From: Cupriavidus pampae
GTDB taxonomy: Bacteria; Pseudomonadota; Gammaproteobacteria; Burkholderiales; Burkholderiaceae
NCBI RefSeq assembly: GCF_914271485.1
Contig: NZ_CAJZAG010000011.1
Location: 1 to 64,000 of the forward strand
Direction: 5' to 3'
DNA length: 64,000 bases
A model generated the notes under the pieces. That model was not told the origin of the DNA and ran no database searches. It saw nothing but the letters and a program-made list of their open reading frames with translations. The translations under genes were made by a program, and so were the position numbers. How positions within the stretch are numbered: position 1 is the first letter of the stretch; each line of letters starts with the position of its first letter. Shown piece by piece: positions 26,047 through 33,980 of the stretch.

Positions 26047-26329
26047 CGACGCTATTTACAGCGCCACCGTGCTGCCATCCGGCACGCGCTTCGAAGCACC
26101 GGCTGGACTCAGCCTGCTGGAAGCCGCGCTGCTCGATGGCATGCGTCTGCCGAGCTCGTGCCGCAATGGCACTTGTCGCGCGTGCCTCAGCAAGCTGCAT
26201 GCGGGTAGCGTGCGCTATCGGGTGGAATGGCCGGGGCTGAGCCTGGACGAGAAAGAAGACGGCTACATCCTGCCGTGCGTGGCATGCCCCACCGGCGACG
26301 TCGTCTTCGAACCGGTTGGCACCGATTAA
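26039..26329 (+). CDS. 2Fe-2S plant-type ferredoxin
   Basis: 96 residues from MADDAIYSA (26039), inside the end of the YigZ gene in another frame, so translation is coupled. SCRNGTCRACLSKL gives the C-x4-C-x2-C cluster motif and PCVACP supplies the fourth Cys, as in plant-type 2Fe-2S ferredoxins. It is an electron carrier in the cytoplasm; no partner reductase or oxygenase lies nearby. Its stop overlaps that of the convergent esterase gene. Confidence 0.85.
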   Translation: MADDAIYSATVLPSGTRFEAPAGLSLLEAALLDGMRLPSSCRNGTCRACLSKLHAGSVRYRVEWPGLSLDEKEDGYILPCVACPTGDVVFEPVGTD

Positions 26330-27456
26330 ATAACGCCGCGACCGTTCACCGAGAAGAAGCGCAGCGCGATCTTGAGCGCATCGGGCCCGGTCGGGTCGGA
26401 GAACGCCTGCCCCGGCGCGCCACCGCTCCATGCATGGCGCAGGCCTTCCACCTTGACCAATCGCACATAAGGATGGATGACACCGTTGGCAGCGGAATGG
26501 GCGTCGGCGTGCGCCTGCCAGTCCAGCACTTCGATGGCGCGGCGTGTGCCACGACGGATGCGTTTGATCGGTAGCGCTTCCGCGGGGCCGCCATCAGCCG
26601 GCATCAATTCGAGCCATAACGCGGCGGCGGTGGTCGCGCTGTCATAGGTCACGAGGGTGTCCTCATCCCCATGCAACAGCACCAATGGTGGCGGCCGGCG
26701 GCCTACCAGTGCCAGCCTGGCCGCGCCGGCGTCGGCACTGCGTTCGCCACGCATGGCGCGCGTAGCCTGCGCGGCGTTGGTCGCGGTGTACGGCGCCGCG
26801 CCCGAATGCGAGGCGATGCCGGCAAAGCGGTCCGGATAGCGCAGGCCCAACAGCATCGCCATGGCACCGCCGGCGGACAAGCCCATCGCGCAGACGCGAT
26901 CGGCAATCACCGCGTAACGACGGCAGACATGGTCGACCATGGACATCAGCAAGGCGGCTTCTGCCGCGCCACGCGTGCCGGGGCTGAACCACGTCCAGCA
27001 GCGTTGCGCGTTGGCCTGTACCGATTGCTCGGGCATCAGCACGATCCAACGTGCGTCACGCGCGACAGATGCCACGCGGGTACTGGCCGCGAAGCTCGCG
27101 GCGTCCTGCCCGCAACCGTGCAGCAGCACGAGCAATGGTGCGGGGCGCGCCGCGCTGACGCCCGGAGGTACATATAAACGGTAGCGGCGTTGCGTGTGCC
27201 CGAGCCCGAAACCGAAGCCCCAGATGCCCTCTTCCCAGACACCGCCGGCGCGACTGACCGGCGCACGCGCGGGCGTCGCCACGCCGGACAGGGCATGCCG
27301 TGCGGCGTCGCCCACGGCCTTGCCGACCGCGCTGCTTTGCTGGCGCGCGGTGCGCAAGACCGAATCCGTGACGCTGCGCTGCAGTTTCCGCGCGCTACGT
27401 GCGGCCTGCTTGCCCAGCGTTGTCCACAGTTTGGTGCTGCCCGAGCGCCGCTTCAT
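26326..27456 (-). CDS. PHB-depolymerase-like esterase
   Basis: 376 residues. LLVLLHGCGQDAASFAAST forms the oxyanion region. GLSAGGAMAMLLG near residue 190 is the lipase box with the nucleophilic Ser. A catalytic Asp and His are expected in HGDEDTLV and EGLRHAWSGG. This pattern is the esterase/PHB-depolymerase family that cleaves short-chain polyhydroxyalkanoates or other esters. The first 90 residues are basic and Ser/Ala-rich without a signal peptide, so an intracellular enzyme is likely. It is convergent with the ferredoxin gene, stops overlapping by three bases. Confidence 0.8.
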   Translation of the reverse strand: MKRRSGSTKLWTTLGKQAARSARKLQRSVTDSVLRTARQQSSAVGKAVGDAARHALSGVATPARAPVSRAGGVWEEGIWGFGFGLGHTQRRYRLYVPPGVSAARPAPLLVLLHGCGQDAASFAASTRVASVARDARWIVLMPEQSVQANAQRCWTWFSPGTRGAAEAALLMSMVDHVCRRYAVIADRVCAMGLSAGGAMAMLLGLRYPDRFAGIASHSGAAPYTATNAAQATRAMRGERSADAGAARLALVGRRPPPLVLLHGDEDTLVTYDSATTAAALWLELMPADGGPAEALPIKRIRRGTRRAIEVLDWQAHADAHSAANGVIHPYVRLVKVEGLRHAWSGGAPGQAFSDPTGPDALKIALRFFSVNGRGVI

Positions 27457-27555
27457 GCCGACTTGCCTCCCGATTCCGTGTCACGACAGATGTCACGCCA
27501 GCTATCGTGCACCAGTTTGCGGAAGCAATGTGTCAGCTATTTGCGGCGTCCAACG

Positions 27556-28308
27556 TCAGAGGATGCCGCGCAACGACAGTTCGGCGCCCAGAATCAGCAG
27601 GCCGGAGAAAAACAGCTTGCGGAAGCGCTCCGGGCTGATGCGATGGCGCAGCCACTGGCCCAGGAACATGCCGCCGAGTGCGGGCACCAGCGCTAGTGCG
27701 GAGGTCCACAGCACCGGGGTGTGCAGTAACTCGCCGTTCATGGCGAGGCTGATTGCCAGCGCGACGGTCGAAATCGAGAACGACAGGCCTAGCGCCTGTA
27801 CCAGGCTCTCCCGGTCCAGACCGAGACCTTGCAGATACGGCACCGCTGGGATCACGAATACGCCGGTCACGGCGGTGATCGAGCCGGTGACGAAGCCGAT
27901 GATCGGTGCCAGCCAGCGTTCGGCGGTGGGCGGCACATTGAGCTTGACGGCTGCGAGGCCCATCAAGGCGTAGAGCACCAGTGCGACACCGAGGGCGGGC
28001 GTGGCATTGGCCATCATCTTTGCGGGCACCAGCGCGGCGCATGCGATCGTGCCTGCGAAGATCATGACCAACATCGGCCACAGACGGCGCACCAGCTGGC
28101 CGAAACGCGGACCGCTAAACAACTGCACGATGTTCGTGACCATCGATGGCGCGACCAACAGCGCCGCGGCCTGCGCGGGTGGCATGGTCAGGCCGAGCAG
28201 GCCGACGGCTACCGTGGGCAGGCCCAGGCCGACCACGCCTTTGACGAAGCCAGCGAGGAGAAACGTAAACGCAATGAAGACGTAGAGTTCGAGGGACATG
28301 CTGGTCAT
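27556..28308 (-). CDS. TauE/SafE family anion exporter
   Basis: 250 residues with about eight hydrophobic segments. FLLAGFVKGVVGLGLPTVAVGLL is the TauE/SafE N-terminal signature, repeated in weaker form as GFVTGSITAVTGVFVIP. The family moves sulfite, sulfoacetate and other organic anions across the inner membrane. It starts 9 bases after the ABM gene stop, so the two are one transcription unit. A start at the second Met (28299) is also possible. Substrate unknown. Confidence 0.8.
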   Translation of the reverse strand: MTSMSLELYVFIAFTFLLAGFVKGVVGLGLPTVAVGLLGLTMPPAQAAALLVAPSMVTNIVQLFSGPRFGQLVRRLWPMLVMIFAGTIACAALVPAKMMANATPALGVALVLYALMGLAAVKLNVPPTAERWLAPIIGFVTGSITAVTGVFVIPAVPYLQGLGLDRESLVQALGLSFSISTVALAISLAMNGELLHTPVLWTSALALVPALGGMFLGQWLRHRISPERFRKLFFSGLLILGAELSLRGIL

Positions 28309-28317
28309 GGCTCGCGA

Positions 28318-28665
28318 TTAACGATCGTGGACGGTGCGGCTGTCGGCGGGAGCTTGTTCCCGCTCATCCATGCCGTAGTCGCGCAGCACTTGCGCCACGC
28401 GCAGGCGGTATCCGGCAAACACGCCACCACGGCCGGCTTCCTGCGCGCGCCGGTGCTCGAACGTGTTGCGCCATGCCATGACGGCCTGCTCGTCACGGAA
28501 GAACGACAGCGAGAGGATCTTGCCGGGGTTGGTCAGGCTCTGAAACCGCTCGACGGAGATAAAGCCGTCGATGGTTTCGAGGATGGGCTTGAGCGTCGCG
28601 GCAATGTCGAGGTAAGCGTTCTGCTTGCCTTCGGCGGGCTGGACTTCAAAGATGACGGCGATCAT
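28318..28665 (-). CDS. ABM-domain monooxygenase-like protein
   Basis: 115 residues. MIAVIFEVQPAEGKQNAYLDIAATLKPIL followed by GFISVERFQSLTNPGKILSLSFF is the dimeric alpha+beta barrel of the antibiotic biosynthesis monooxygenase (ABM) family, small cofactor-free enzymes or haem-handling proteins. GGAGAC precedes the ATG. Forms an operon with the TauE gene. Confidence 0.8.
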   Translation of the reverse strand: MIAVIFEVQPAEGKQNAYLDIAATLKPILETIDGFISVERFQSLTNPGKILSLSFFRDEQAVMAWRNTFEHRRAQEAGRGGVFAGYRLRVAQVLRDYGMDEREQAPADSRTVHDR

Positions 28666-28779
28666 GGGGCGGTCTCCTTTTTTGGTATGGGATGGGAGTT
28701 ACGCTGCATGATGGCACGTGACGGCATCGGATGCTTCACCGCGGGGTGAAATGTGGAACGCCGAATCGTCAGCTAGCCT

Positions 28780-28890
28780 TCATACCGTGTCATCGTCGAA
28801 CCTGCCACGTGGGTGGGACCAGATCAGGGTTGCGAGAACGACGACCACGAATCCGGCGGTGCGAAGGCGTTCAACAAAGCGCTTCAGCAT
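28780..28890 (-). CDS. possible 36-residue membrane miniprotein
   Basis: Small frame starting MLKRFVERLRTAGF, overlapping the end of waaC by 20 bases in a different frame. It has a basic N-terminus, then the hydrophobic run FVVVVLATLIW and a polar, acidic tail. It looks like a single-pass small membrane protein, but the frame is short and the ribosome site weak. No function can be given. Confidence 0.3.
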   Translation of the reverse strand: MLKRFVERLRTAGFVVVVLATLIWSHPRGRFDDDTV

Positions 28891-29869
28891 GCTGTTCGTC
28901 TTGTTGAACCGCTACAGACTGTACCGTGCGCATCGCCTGCCATACTTCCTCAACGGTCGGACAATGCGCGATGTTTCCGAGATTGATGGCGCGCGGGGTC
29001 TCCACTACGCCTGTCTTGGCCGGGTCGGTATCCGTGTAGATGGCGACCAGCGGCACTTTCAAGGCGTTGGCCATATGCGTGAGTCCTGTGTCCACGCCAA
29101 TGACGACGGACGCGTGTCCGATCAGGGGCGCCGCGTCCTTCAGGCCAACGCGCGGCGCTACCCTCGCATCGGGGATGGCACTCGCGAGTCTTTCCGATCG
29201 GGCCTTTTCGGCGGCGCTGCCCCACGGCAACACGACCTTGAAATCTTGCTCAGCGTAAAGGCGCTTGCCAAGCTCGATCCACATCGATTCAGGCCATTCT
29301 TTCGAAGCCTTGCTGGTGGCATGCAGCATCAAGGCGTAACGCCCTGCATCGAGCCACGATGGTCGCGCGCCGGGCATCAGGCCGAAGTCCGGTGCACCTT
29401 CCACTTGATATCCGAACGCGGCGGCAAAGAGCTGCCGGTTACGCTCTACGGCAGGCAGTTGCCAGCTTACCGAGTGCGCTCGCTCGTAGAACAGACACGC
29501 TGCGGATTCACGCACGCTTCTGCGGTCGTATCCGACGATCGGTGCTCCAGCGAGGGAGGCAAACGCGGCGCTCTTGAACAAGCCCTGGCAGTCCAAAACC
29601 AATGTCCATTGGCTGGCACGTAGTCGTTTCCGCAATTCGTAGAATTCGCGCCACGTTTGTCTATGTGCCAGTTGCTTCCTCCATCGCCTCCAAGCGATTG
29701 GAATGACGTCACTCACGCCTGCATGCAGCAGGGGTATATCTGCGAACGCCTCTTCGGTCATCCAACTAATTCGCACATGGGGATGGTGCGTCTTGAGTTC
29801 GGTGATCGCAGGCAATGCGTGAATCAGATCCCCCATTGAGGAGGTGCGGACAATGAGTACGTTTTCCAC
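28871..29869 (-). CDS. waaC: lipopolysaccharide heptosyltransferase I
   Basis: 332 residues of GT9 family. VLIVRTSSMGDLIHALPAITEL is the WaaC start. LHATSKASKEWPESMW and GVDTGLTHMANALKVPLVAIYTDTDP are the nucleotide-sugar-binding signature. It adds the first L-glycero-D-manno-heptose to Kdo in LPS inner core at the cytoplasmic face. Its place next to the CDI locus is probably incidental, although some CDI systems use LPS as receptor. Good start with no competing upstream Met. Confidence 0.9.
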   Translation of the reverse strand: MENVLIVRTSSMGDLIHALPAITELKTHHPHVRISWMTEEAFADIPLLHAGVSDVIPIAWRRWRKQLAHRQTWREFYELRKRLRASQWTLVLDCQGLFKSAAFASLAGAPIVGYDRRSVRESAACLFYERAHSVSWQLPAVERNRQLFAAAFGYQVEGAPDFGLMPGARPSWLDAGRYALMLHATSKASKEWPESMWIELGKRLYAEQDFKVVLPWGSAAEKARSERLASAIPDARVAPRVGLKDAAPLIGHASVVIGVDTGLTHMANALKVPLVAIYTDTDPAKTGVVETPRAINLGNIAHCPTVEEVWQAMRTVQSVAVQQDEQHAEALC

Positions 29870-30010
29870 GGCGGCTGCGTCGATGTGAGCTGGAACGATC
29901 GACGGAAGCTACCAGTGTTGTGGTCTGTCACACTTGATGAAGATCACAACATCGCAACGACAGAATTGACCGCTGCGATGGGGACTTCGGAGATGTCCTA
30001 GGGGTGAGTC

Positions 30011-30595
30011 TTAACCCGCTGGACCAATCGGCTCACACTCTTTCGCGAGCGTCGGAAGAATCGGATCATCCAAACCGCTTGCGTCGATGCGTTGAATGGC
30101 GACCCTGCATCGCCCTGCCTGCCACGCCATGAAGATGTCGTAATCAACCCCAGCCGCTGGCGTGAAGGTGACAGCAGGCGGCTTGCAGCTCGAATTGTGG
30201 CCAAACGCCATGAGCTTCACGGTGATCGGCTTGTTGCCGGCAACCACCTGTTCCTTGATGAAATCCTTGAAGGTCAGTCCCTCGAAACGCATGTATTCGC
30301 GCGGGCTCTGCGGCATGCCGATGGTGGTGCTGGTCGCAGAGTAACTCCAGCCGCTCTCGGTGTTGACATGCACGACATCGGGGTCGATGCGCAAACCCGG
30401 TGTCCGATAGCACGCCTTCTGCGGCCAAAAATCCGCATCTGCCGTACCGTTTCCGGAAAGGAAGCGGACGCGCGCCGACACGGCAGGATCATAGGTGGGC
30501 TGCTCCTGCTTGAGATGGAGCGTCGGCTGCGGCATGAGACTGCACCCAGTGGCCAGCAGGACAAGGAGGAGACTGCTATACGTTCTATTTTTCAT
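30011..30595 (-). CDS. lipoprotein of unknown function, downstream of cdiB
   Basis: 194 residues from MKNRTYSS (30595). Signal peptide SLLLVLLATGC with a lipobox Cys, followed by a beta-rich domain with four further Cys. I do not recognise a named domain. It lies 87 bases after cdiB on the same strand and is probably part of the CDI operon. Burkholderia-type loci carry a small lipoprotein gene (bcpO) between bcpI and bcpB; this gene is larger and on the far side of cdiB, so equivalence is unproven. It could be a maturation factor, receptor-exclusion protein or unrelated. Confidence 0.6.
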   Translation of the reverse strand: MKNRTYSSLLLVLLATGCSLMPQPTLHLKQEQPTYDPAVSARVRFLSGNGTADADFWPQKACYRTPGLRIDPDVVHVNTESGWSYSATSTTIGMPQSPREYMRFEGLTFKDFIKEQVVAGNKPITVKLMAFGHNSSCKPPAVTFTPAAGVDYDIFMAWQAGRCRVAIQRIDASGLDDPILPTLAKECEPIGPAG

Positions 30596-30682
30596 TTTTA
30601 CCCCGTCGATAATGTAAATCGGCATGTTTGGCAGTGCCGAGGTGTTGCTTTTTAGTTTTACGACCGCGATACCGCTTTTCTA

Positions 30683-32455
30683 TTAGTACTGATAAACCAC
30701 CTGCAATCCTGCTGTCACTGCTGCCGTGTGGAACTGCTCTGGCTTGTACACCGGCATGCCAAGAAACACGTCGTACGACACGCCGCCGAACTTCTGGAAT
30801 CCGACTCCGCCTCGCATTCCGATGACTGCGCCGGCCAGTTGAGTGCCGACCAGTGCTTCGGTTGAGGGGCCGTAGACGCGGCCATAGTCCAGACCGACGT
30901 AGAGCGCTTGGTTGCTGGCTCCCAGCGGTGCCTGCAGCTCGTTGCGCCAATAGAACCCTCGCTCGCCAGCAAGCTGGCTTTCTCCGTCGAAGCCGCGCAC
31001 CGTGTAGCGGCTGCCTATCGTTAGGTCATCGACATAAAACAGCCGATCGTTAGTGAATTGGCCTCGTACTGTGGTGACGTAGCGAAAAGCTTGTTCGGCG
31101 ACTTTGAAGGGCACTGATAGGTTGGCGTCGAGGACCATCATGCGATAGCGCCACGTCGGGCCACCTTCCGATGCCATCGTGTCGTCCTGCGCGCCCAGCG
31201 CGCCGACGCTTTGGCGGTAGGACAGCGTGGCATCGAGTTGCGATTGGCCGAAGTAATGGCGGTCGGTCACGCCGAGCTCGAGGATCGTGTTGTTGCGGCG
31301 CTGTTGGGGGATTTCCGTGTCTTCGATATAGCTCTTGCCGAAGCGGCGGGTCAGTCGGAATTGCATGCCGAAGACATCGTCCTGACTGCGGCTCAACACG
31401 CGGTGGAGCTTCAGATCTACGTTCTCTGATTTACCGCTCGACACGAACGTCGTGTTCACGCCGGCGATCTGCTGGAAGTAGTTGCTGCTGTAGGCTGAAA
31501 GCGTCGCGGTCCAGTAGCCCCACGGGATCGAGTAAAAGCCATTCCATCCGCGCGTGCCGTGGTCCTTGTTGCTGAACATCAGGTCCTGGTTGTAGCCGAC
31601 GTTAAAGATGTCGCTCAGGCCTAGCGGGTTGTCGATGCCGACGCTGACGTTGCCTTGCCACTTGCCTGTGGAACGGGAGCCGGAGTTGTCGACGGAGGCT
31701 ACCAGCGTCCATGGCTTGCCTCGCTTGACCGAGATCAGGACGTCGCTACGTCCGGGTGTCGATGTCGGAACGATTTGCATCTGGATATCCTGGCTGGTGA
31801 CCCGCTTCATTTGCTCGAGGCCTTGCTCGAGCTCTCTGAGATTCAGCAGCTCGTCTGCTGATGTCGGGAATGCGTTCTTCCACGTGCCCCATAGGTCGGG
31901 GTCACTGAATCGGATTTCTCCGATTACGCCTGGGATCAGCGCGAGCGTTAGCGTTCCCGAGGACAAGTCCTGCTGAGGCACCAGTAGACGGCTGGTGACA
32001 TAGCCTCTCGACAGGATGGTCTGCGAGAGTCCCTGCACCAACATCCCGACGCCTTGTTTGCCGATGCATTCGCCTTGGTAGTGGTCCAGCCACTGTTGGG
32101 CGAAGGCGAAGGGATCCATGGGGAGCGCTGAAGCGCCGCTAGCCTGCAGGTTGGCAGGCAGGTCTTTGGGGACTTCGAGCTTGAGATGCTCGATGCGGAA
32201 GCATGGGGCTTCCTTGGGGAGGATCGGATGCTCTGCTTTCGCGATTTCCTCTGCGCGAACCGCGCGTGCGTCGACGATCGCGGCGCGCTCGCGGGCTTCT
32301 TGCTGCTGACGCGTTCGTTGGTCCTGTTCTGCGTTGTTCAGGGCGGCGGATTGACCCGGAGTAGGCGGGACCTGGGCGTTGGTGGCCGAGGCGTAACACG
32401 CGATGCCGATCGCGATGGCGGATGCGAGTTGGTTTTGGTTTTGGAACATCAGCAT
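30683..32455 (-). CDS. cdiB: CdiB/FhaC two-partner secretion transporter
   Basis: 590 residues. A signal peptide ends near ATNA. A Gln/Arg/Ala-rich plug helix follows (DQRTRQQQEARERAAIVDARA). POTRA domains span about residues 75-250 (FRIEHLKLE; SRLLVPQQDLSSGTLTLALIPG). The 16-strand barrel contains the conserved loop-6 motif VRGFDGE near residue 490 and a C-terminal aromatic residue. It exports CdiA across the outer membrane. It is encoded after cdiA and the immunity cluster (A-I-B order, as in Burkholderia bcpAIOB), not before them as in E. coli. Confidence 0.9.
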   Translation of the reverse strand: MLMFQNQNQLASAIAIGIACYASATNAQVPPTPGQSAALNNAEQDQRTRQQQEARERAAIVDARAVRAEEIAKAEHPILPKEAPCFRIEHLKLEVPKDLPANLQASGASALPMDPFAFAQQWLDHYQGECIGKQGVGMLVQGLSQTILSRGYVTSRLLVPQQDLSSGTLTLALIPGVIGEIRFSDPDLWGTWKNAFPTSADELLNLRELEQGLEQMKRVTSQDIQMQIVPTSTPGRSDVLISVKRGKPWTLVASVDNSGSRSTGKWQGNVSVGIDNPLGLSDIFNVGYNQDLMFSNKDHGTRGWNGFYSIPWGYWTATLSAYSSNYFQQIAGVNTTFVSSGKSENVDLKLHRVLSRSQDDVFGMQFRLTRRFGKSYIEDTEIPQQRRNNTILELGVTDRHYFGQSQLDATLSYRQSVGALGAQDDTMASEGGPTWRYRMMVLDANLSVPFKVAEQAFRYVTTVRGQFTNDRLFYVDDLTIGSRYTVRGFDGESQLAGERGFYWRNELQAPLGASNQALYVGLDYGRVYGPSTEALVGTQLAGAVIGMRGGVGFQKFGGVSYDVFLGMPVYKPEQFHTAAVTAGLQVVYQY

Positions 32456-32619
32456 GTTTGGCTTTTACATCGCCATTTATCAAACTTCTCTCAAGCTTGC
32501 AAAGAAAGTGCTCAAATTTACATAGTGACAGTAGGCGCTTCCATCGTATTCCCCCGAGATCTCAGCACCTAATTTCCCAACTCCGATAAATCGTCGTTTC
32601 GTAAGTCCTTGGGTTGGGG

Positions 32620-32795
32620 CTCAGCTTCTACGGATCCCCCTATGCGAGCGCTATCAGTCGACCGGCGTAAAACGGACGCCCGTCACACCATTTTTACCAA
32701 CAAATTACGGATTCGTTCGGAGCAAATTAATGCTATCCGCCATCCCTTAACCCGAAATAGTTCGTGATCGTTAGTTTTTATGGTATCTATTTTTT
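32620..32795 (-). pseudogene. decayed 3' fragment of an imm11-like gene
   Basis: This stretch matches 33949-34122, the last ~47 codons of the intact Imm11-like gene plus its downstream flank, with about a dozen substitutions in the coding part. One base is missing in a T-run (TTTTTACC against TTTTTCACC), which breaks the frame. Similarity stops abruptly near 32795 inside the end of the DUF4926 gene. It is a remnant of a second imm11 copy left by recombination in the immunity region. Confidence 0.8.
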
Positions 32796-32992
32796 GCTTC
32801 TATTGTGGCAAGCACATAAACATCGTCATCCTGCAAGAACGCCTCTACTTCATACGCCACAGGTGAACTTGGCTCCCCAAATACCAGAACCACGGTAACG
32901 ACAGTGCCGGCCGGCAAAACTACGGTGCGAGCCTCTCCAACTACCTCGGCTTCGGCAGGTTTGGATAGTTCAAAAGTGTCGCTCTCTTTCAT
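32771..32992 (-). CDS. DUF4926-type immunity-like protein
   Basis: 73 residues from the ATG at 32992; a GTG at 33022 would add ten residues and neither has a strong ribosome site. LPAGTVVTVVLVFGEPSSPVAYEVEAFLQDDDVYVL matches the small beta-barrel pattern of DUF4926, often found next to polymorphic toxins. The last seven codons (KNRYHKN) and the stop lie in DNA shared with the imm11 gene but in another frame, so the original C-terminus has probably been replaced at the junction. It may be a displaced immunity gene. Confidence 0.6.
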   Translation of the reverse strand: MKESDTFELSKPAEAEVVGEARTVVLPAGTVVTVVLVFGEPSSPVAYEVEAFLQDDDVYVLATIEAKNRYHKN

Positions 32993-33030
32993 CGCGTCAT
33001 TTTTTGTCGGAACGCCAGTCACGAACCGGA

Positions 33031-33153
33031 TCAGTTTCTGGAATACCCAACCAGTGATTCGAGCACCTTTTCACCCAAAACCCAATAGACGGCATTGGGA
33101 CGCTCGCTATGAGAACGAAGACGCAGAAATAGATCTACATCACTCACGATCGA
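33031..33153 (-). pseudogene. orphan reading-frame tail, possible toxin remnant
   Basis: An open frame of about 40 codons with no convincing start ends 38 bases before the DUF4926 start. It contains SERPNAVYWVLGEKVLE, which reads like the end of a folded domain rather than random sequence. Toxin tails commonly lie just upstream of their immunity gene, so I suggest a remnant of a CdiA C-terminal toxin matched to DUF4926. This is inferred from position and protein-like composition. Confidence 0.4.
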
Positions 33154-33188
33154 TTAATACCCCTCAATTCAAGAAGACTCAGTGATAT

Positions 33189-33686
33189 TCAAATCCGCAC
33201 AGCGAGTGCTCCCCATTTTGTAAATCTACCATCCGCCTCTCTCACCACCGCTTGAAACTCTCCGCGCCTCAAGAGAACTTCTCCAATGAAATTCTCCATT
33301 CCATCCCGTCCGTATAGAAGCCTTCCTTGCTCACCCGATTCCACCAGAAAGATGGTATACCCCTCATCCAGAAGACTCATCGGAGCCGCCACATGCCTGA
33401 AATCATTATTTTCGGCACCCGATTCCATTTCTGGATAGGCACGCTTATACAGTTCCGCATAGCTCTCACTCCCCGACATTTCGAATAGAACGCCATCCTC
33501 TGCGGAATTACTCATGCAGGACAGTCCACACAGCCCTGCGAGGTCATCGCCAAGCGTGGATCGCGTGGACCATATGAAAGCACCACTAATGATGTAACCG
33601 AAACATCCATTGTTGAATTTTTCGTTCGACCATGAATCGACGGAATCACACCAAATTGCGAACGTACTTGGGTCGCCAGAGAGCAT
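33189..33686 (-). CDS. Imm42-like immunity protein
   Basis: 165 residues. The opening MLSGDPSTFAIWCDSVDSW and the following CFGYIISGAFIW resemble the Imm42 family of polymorphic-toxin immunity proteins (GDPxxFAI start, then a Gly-containing strand). It has several Cys and a mixed alpha/beta composition, no signal peptide, and lower GC than the flanks. It lies in the cdiA-cdiB interval with no toxin beside it. An AT-rich stretch upstream (33690-33745) could give it its own promoter. Confidence 0.65.
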   Translation of the reverse strand: MLSGDPSTFAIWCDSVDSWSNEKFNNGCFGYIISGAFIWSTRSTLGDDLAGLCGLSCMSNSAEDGVLFEMSGSESYAELYKRAYPEMESGAENNDFRHVAAPMSLLDEGYTIFLVESGEQGRLLYGRDGMENFIGEVLLRRGEFQAVVREADGRFTKWGALAVRI

Positions 33687-33801
33687 TTAGTTTTCTTTAG
33701 AATCTCATTAATTTTTTAATAATGATAATTTTTATACCGCAAGCGGAGATTTCTTCTTTTACCGCGCCCGGACAGTGGCGTACGAATATTCATTGCGGCC
33801 C

Positions 33802-33948
33802 TTAACCCCTCTTCTTATCACTCGTGGCATCTTGCCACCTTGATTCTTCCCCTTCCTTGCTACGCACTGCCCTCAACTCTTTAACAAACTGATAAGTAAT
33901 ACTTGCGAAGATCGTTAGTATCACTGGAAGGCCAGCAAGTACAGGCTC
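33802..33948 (-). pseudogene. orphan reading-frame tail with membrane segment
   Basis: About 48 open codons with no good start. They encode a hydrophobic stretch (AGLPVILTIFASITYQF) followed by a charged tail (VKELRAVRSKEGEE) and a stop. It begins right at the point where similarity between the two imm11 flanks ends. This looks like the end of a small membrane protein, perhaps another immunity gene cut by recombination. A GTG inside could start a 40-residue product. Confidence 0.4.
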
Positions 33949-33980
33949 TCAGCTTCTTAGACTCCCCTGTACGAGGGCTA

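Noticed and set aside
30011-30595. naming the lipoprotein bcpO
   Set aside because: It is larger and lies on the wrong side of cdiB, and I see no diagnostic motif.
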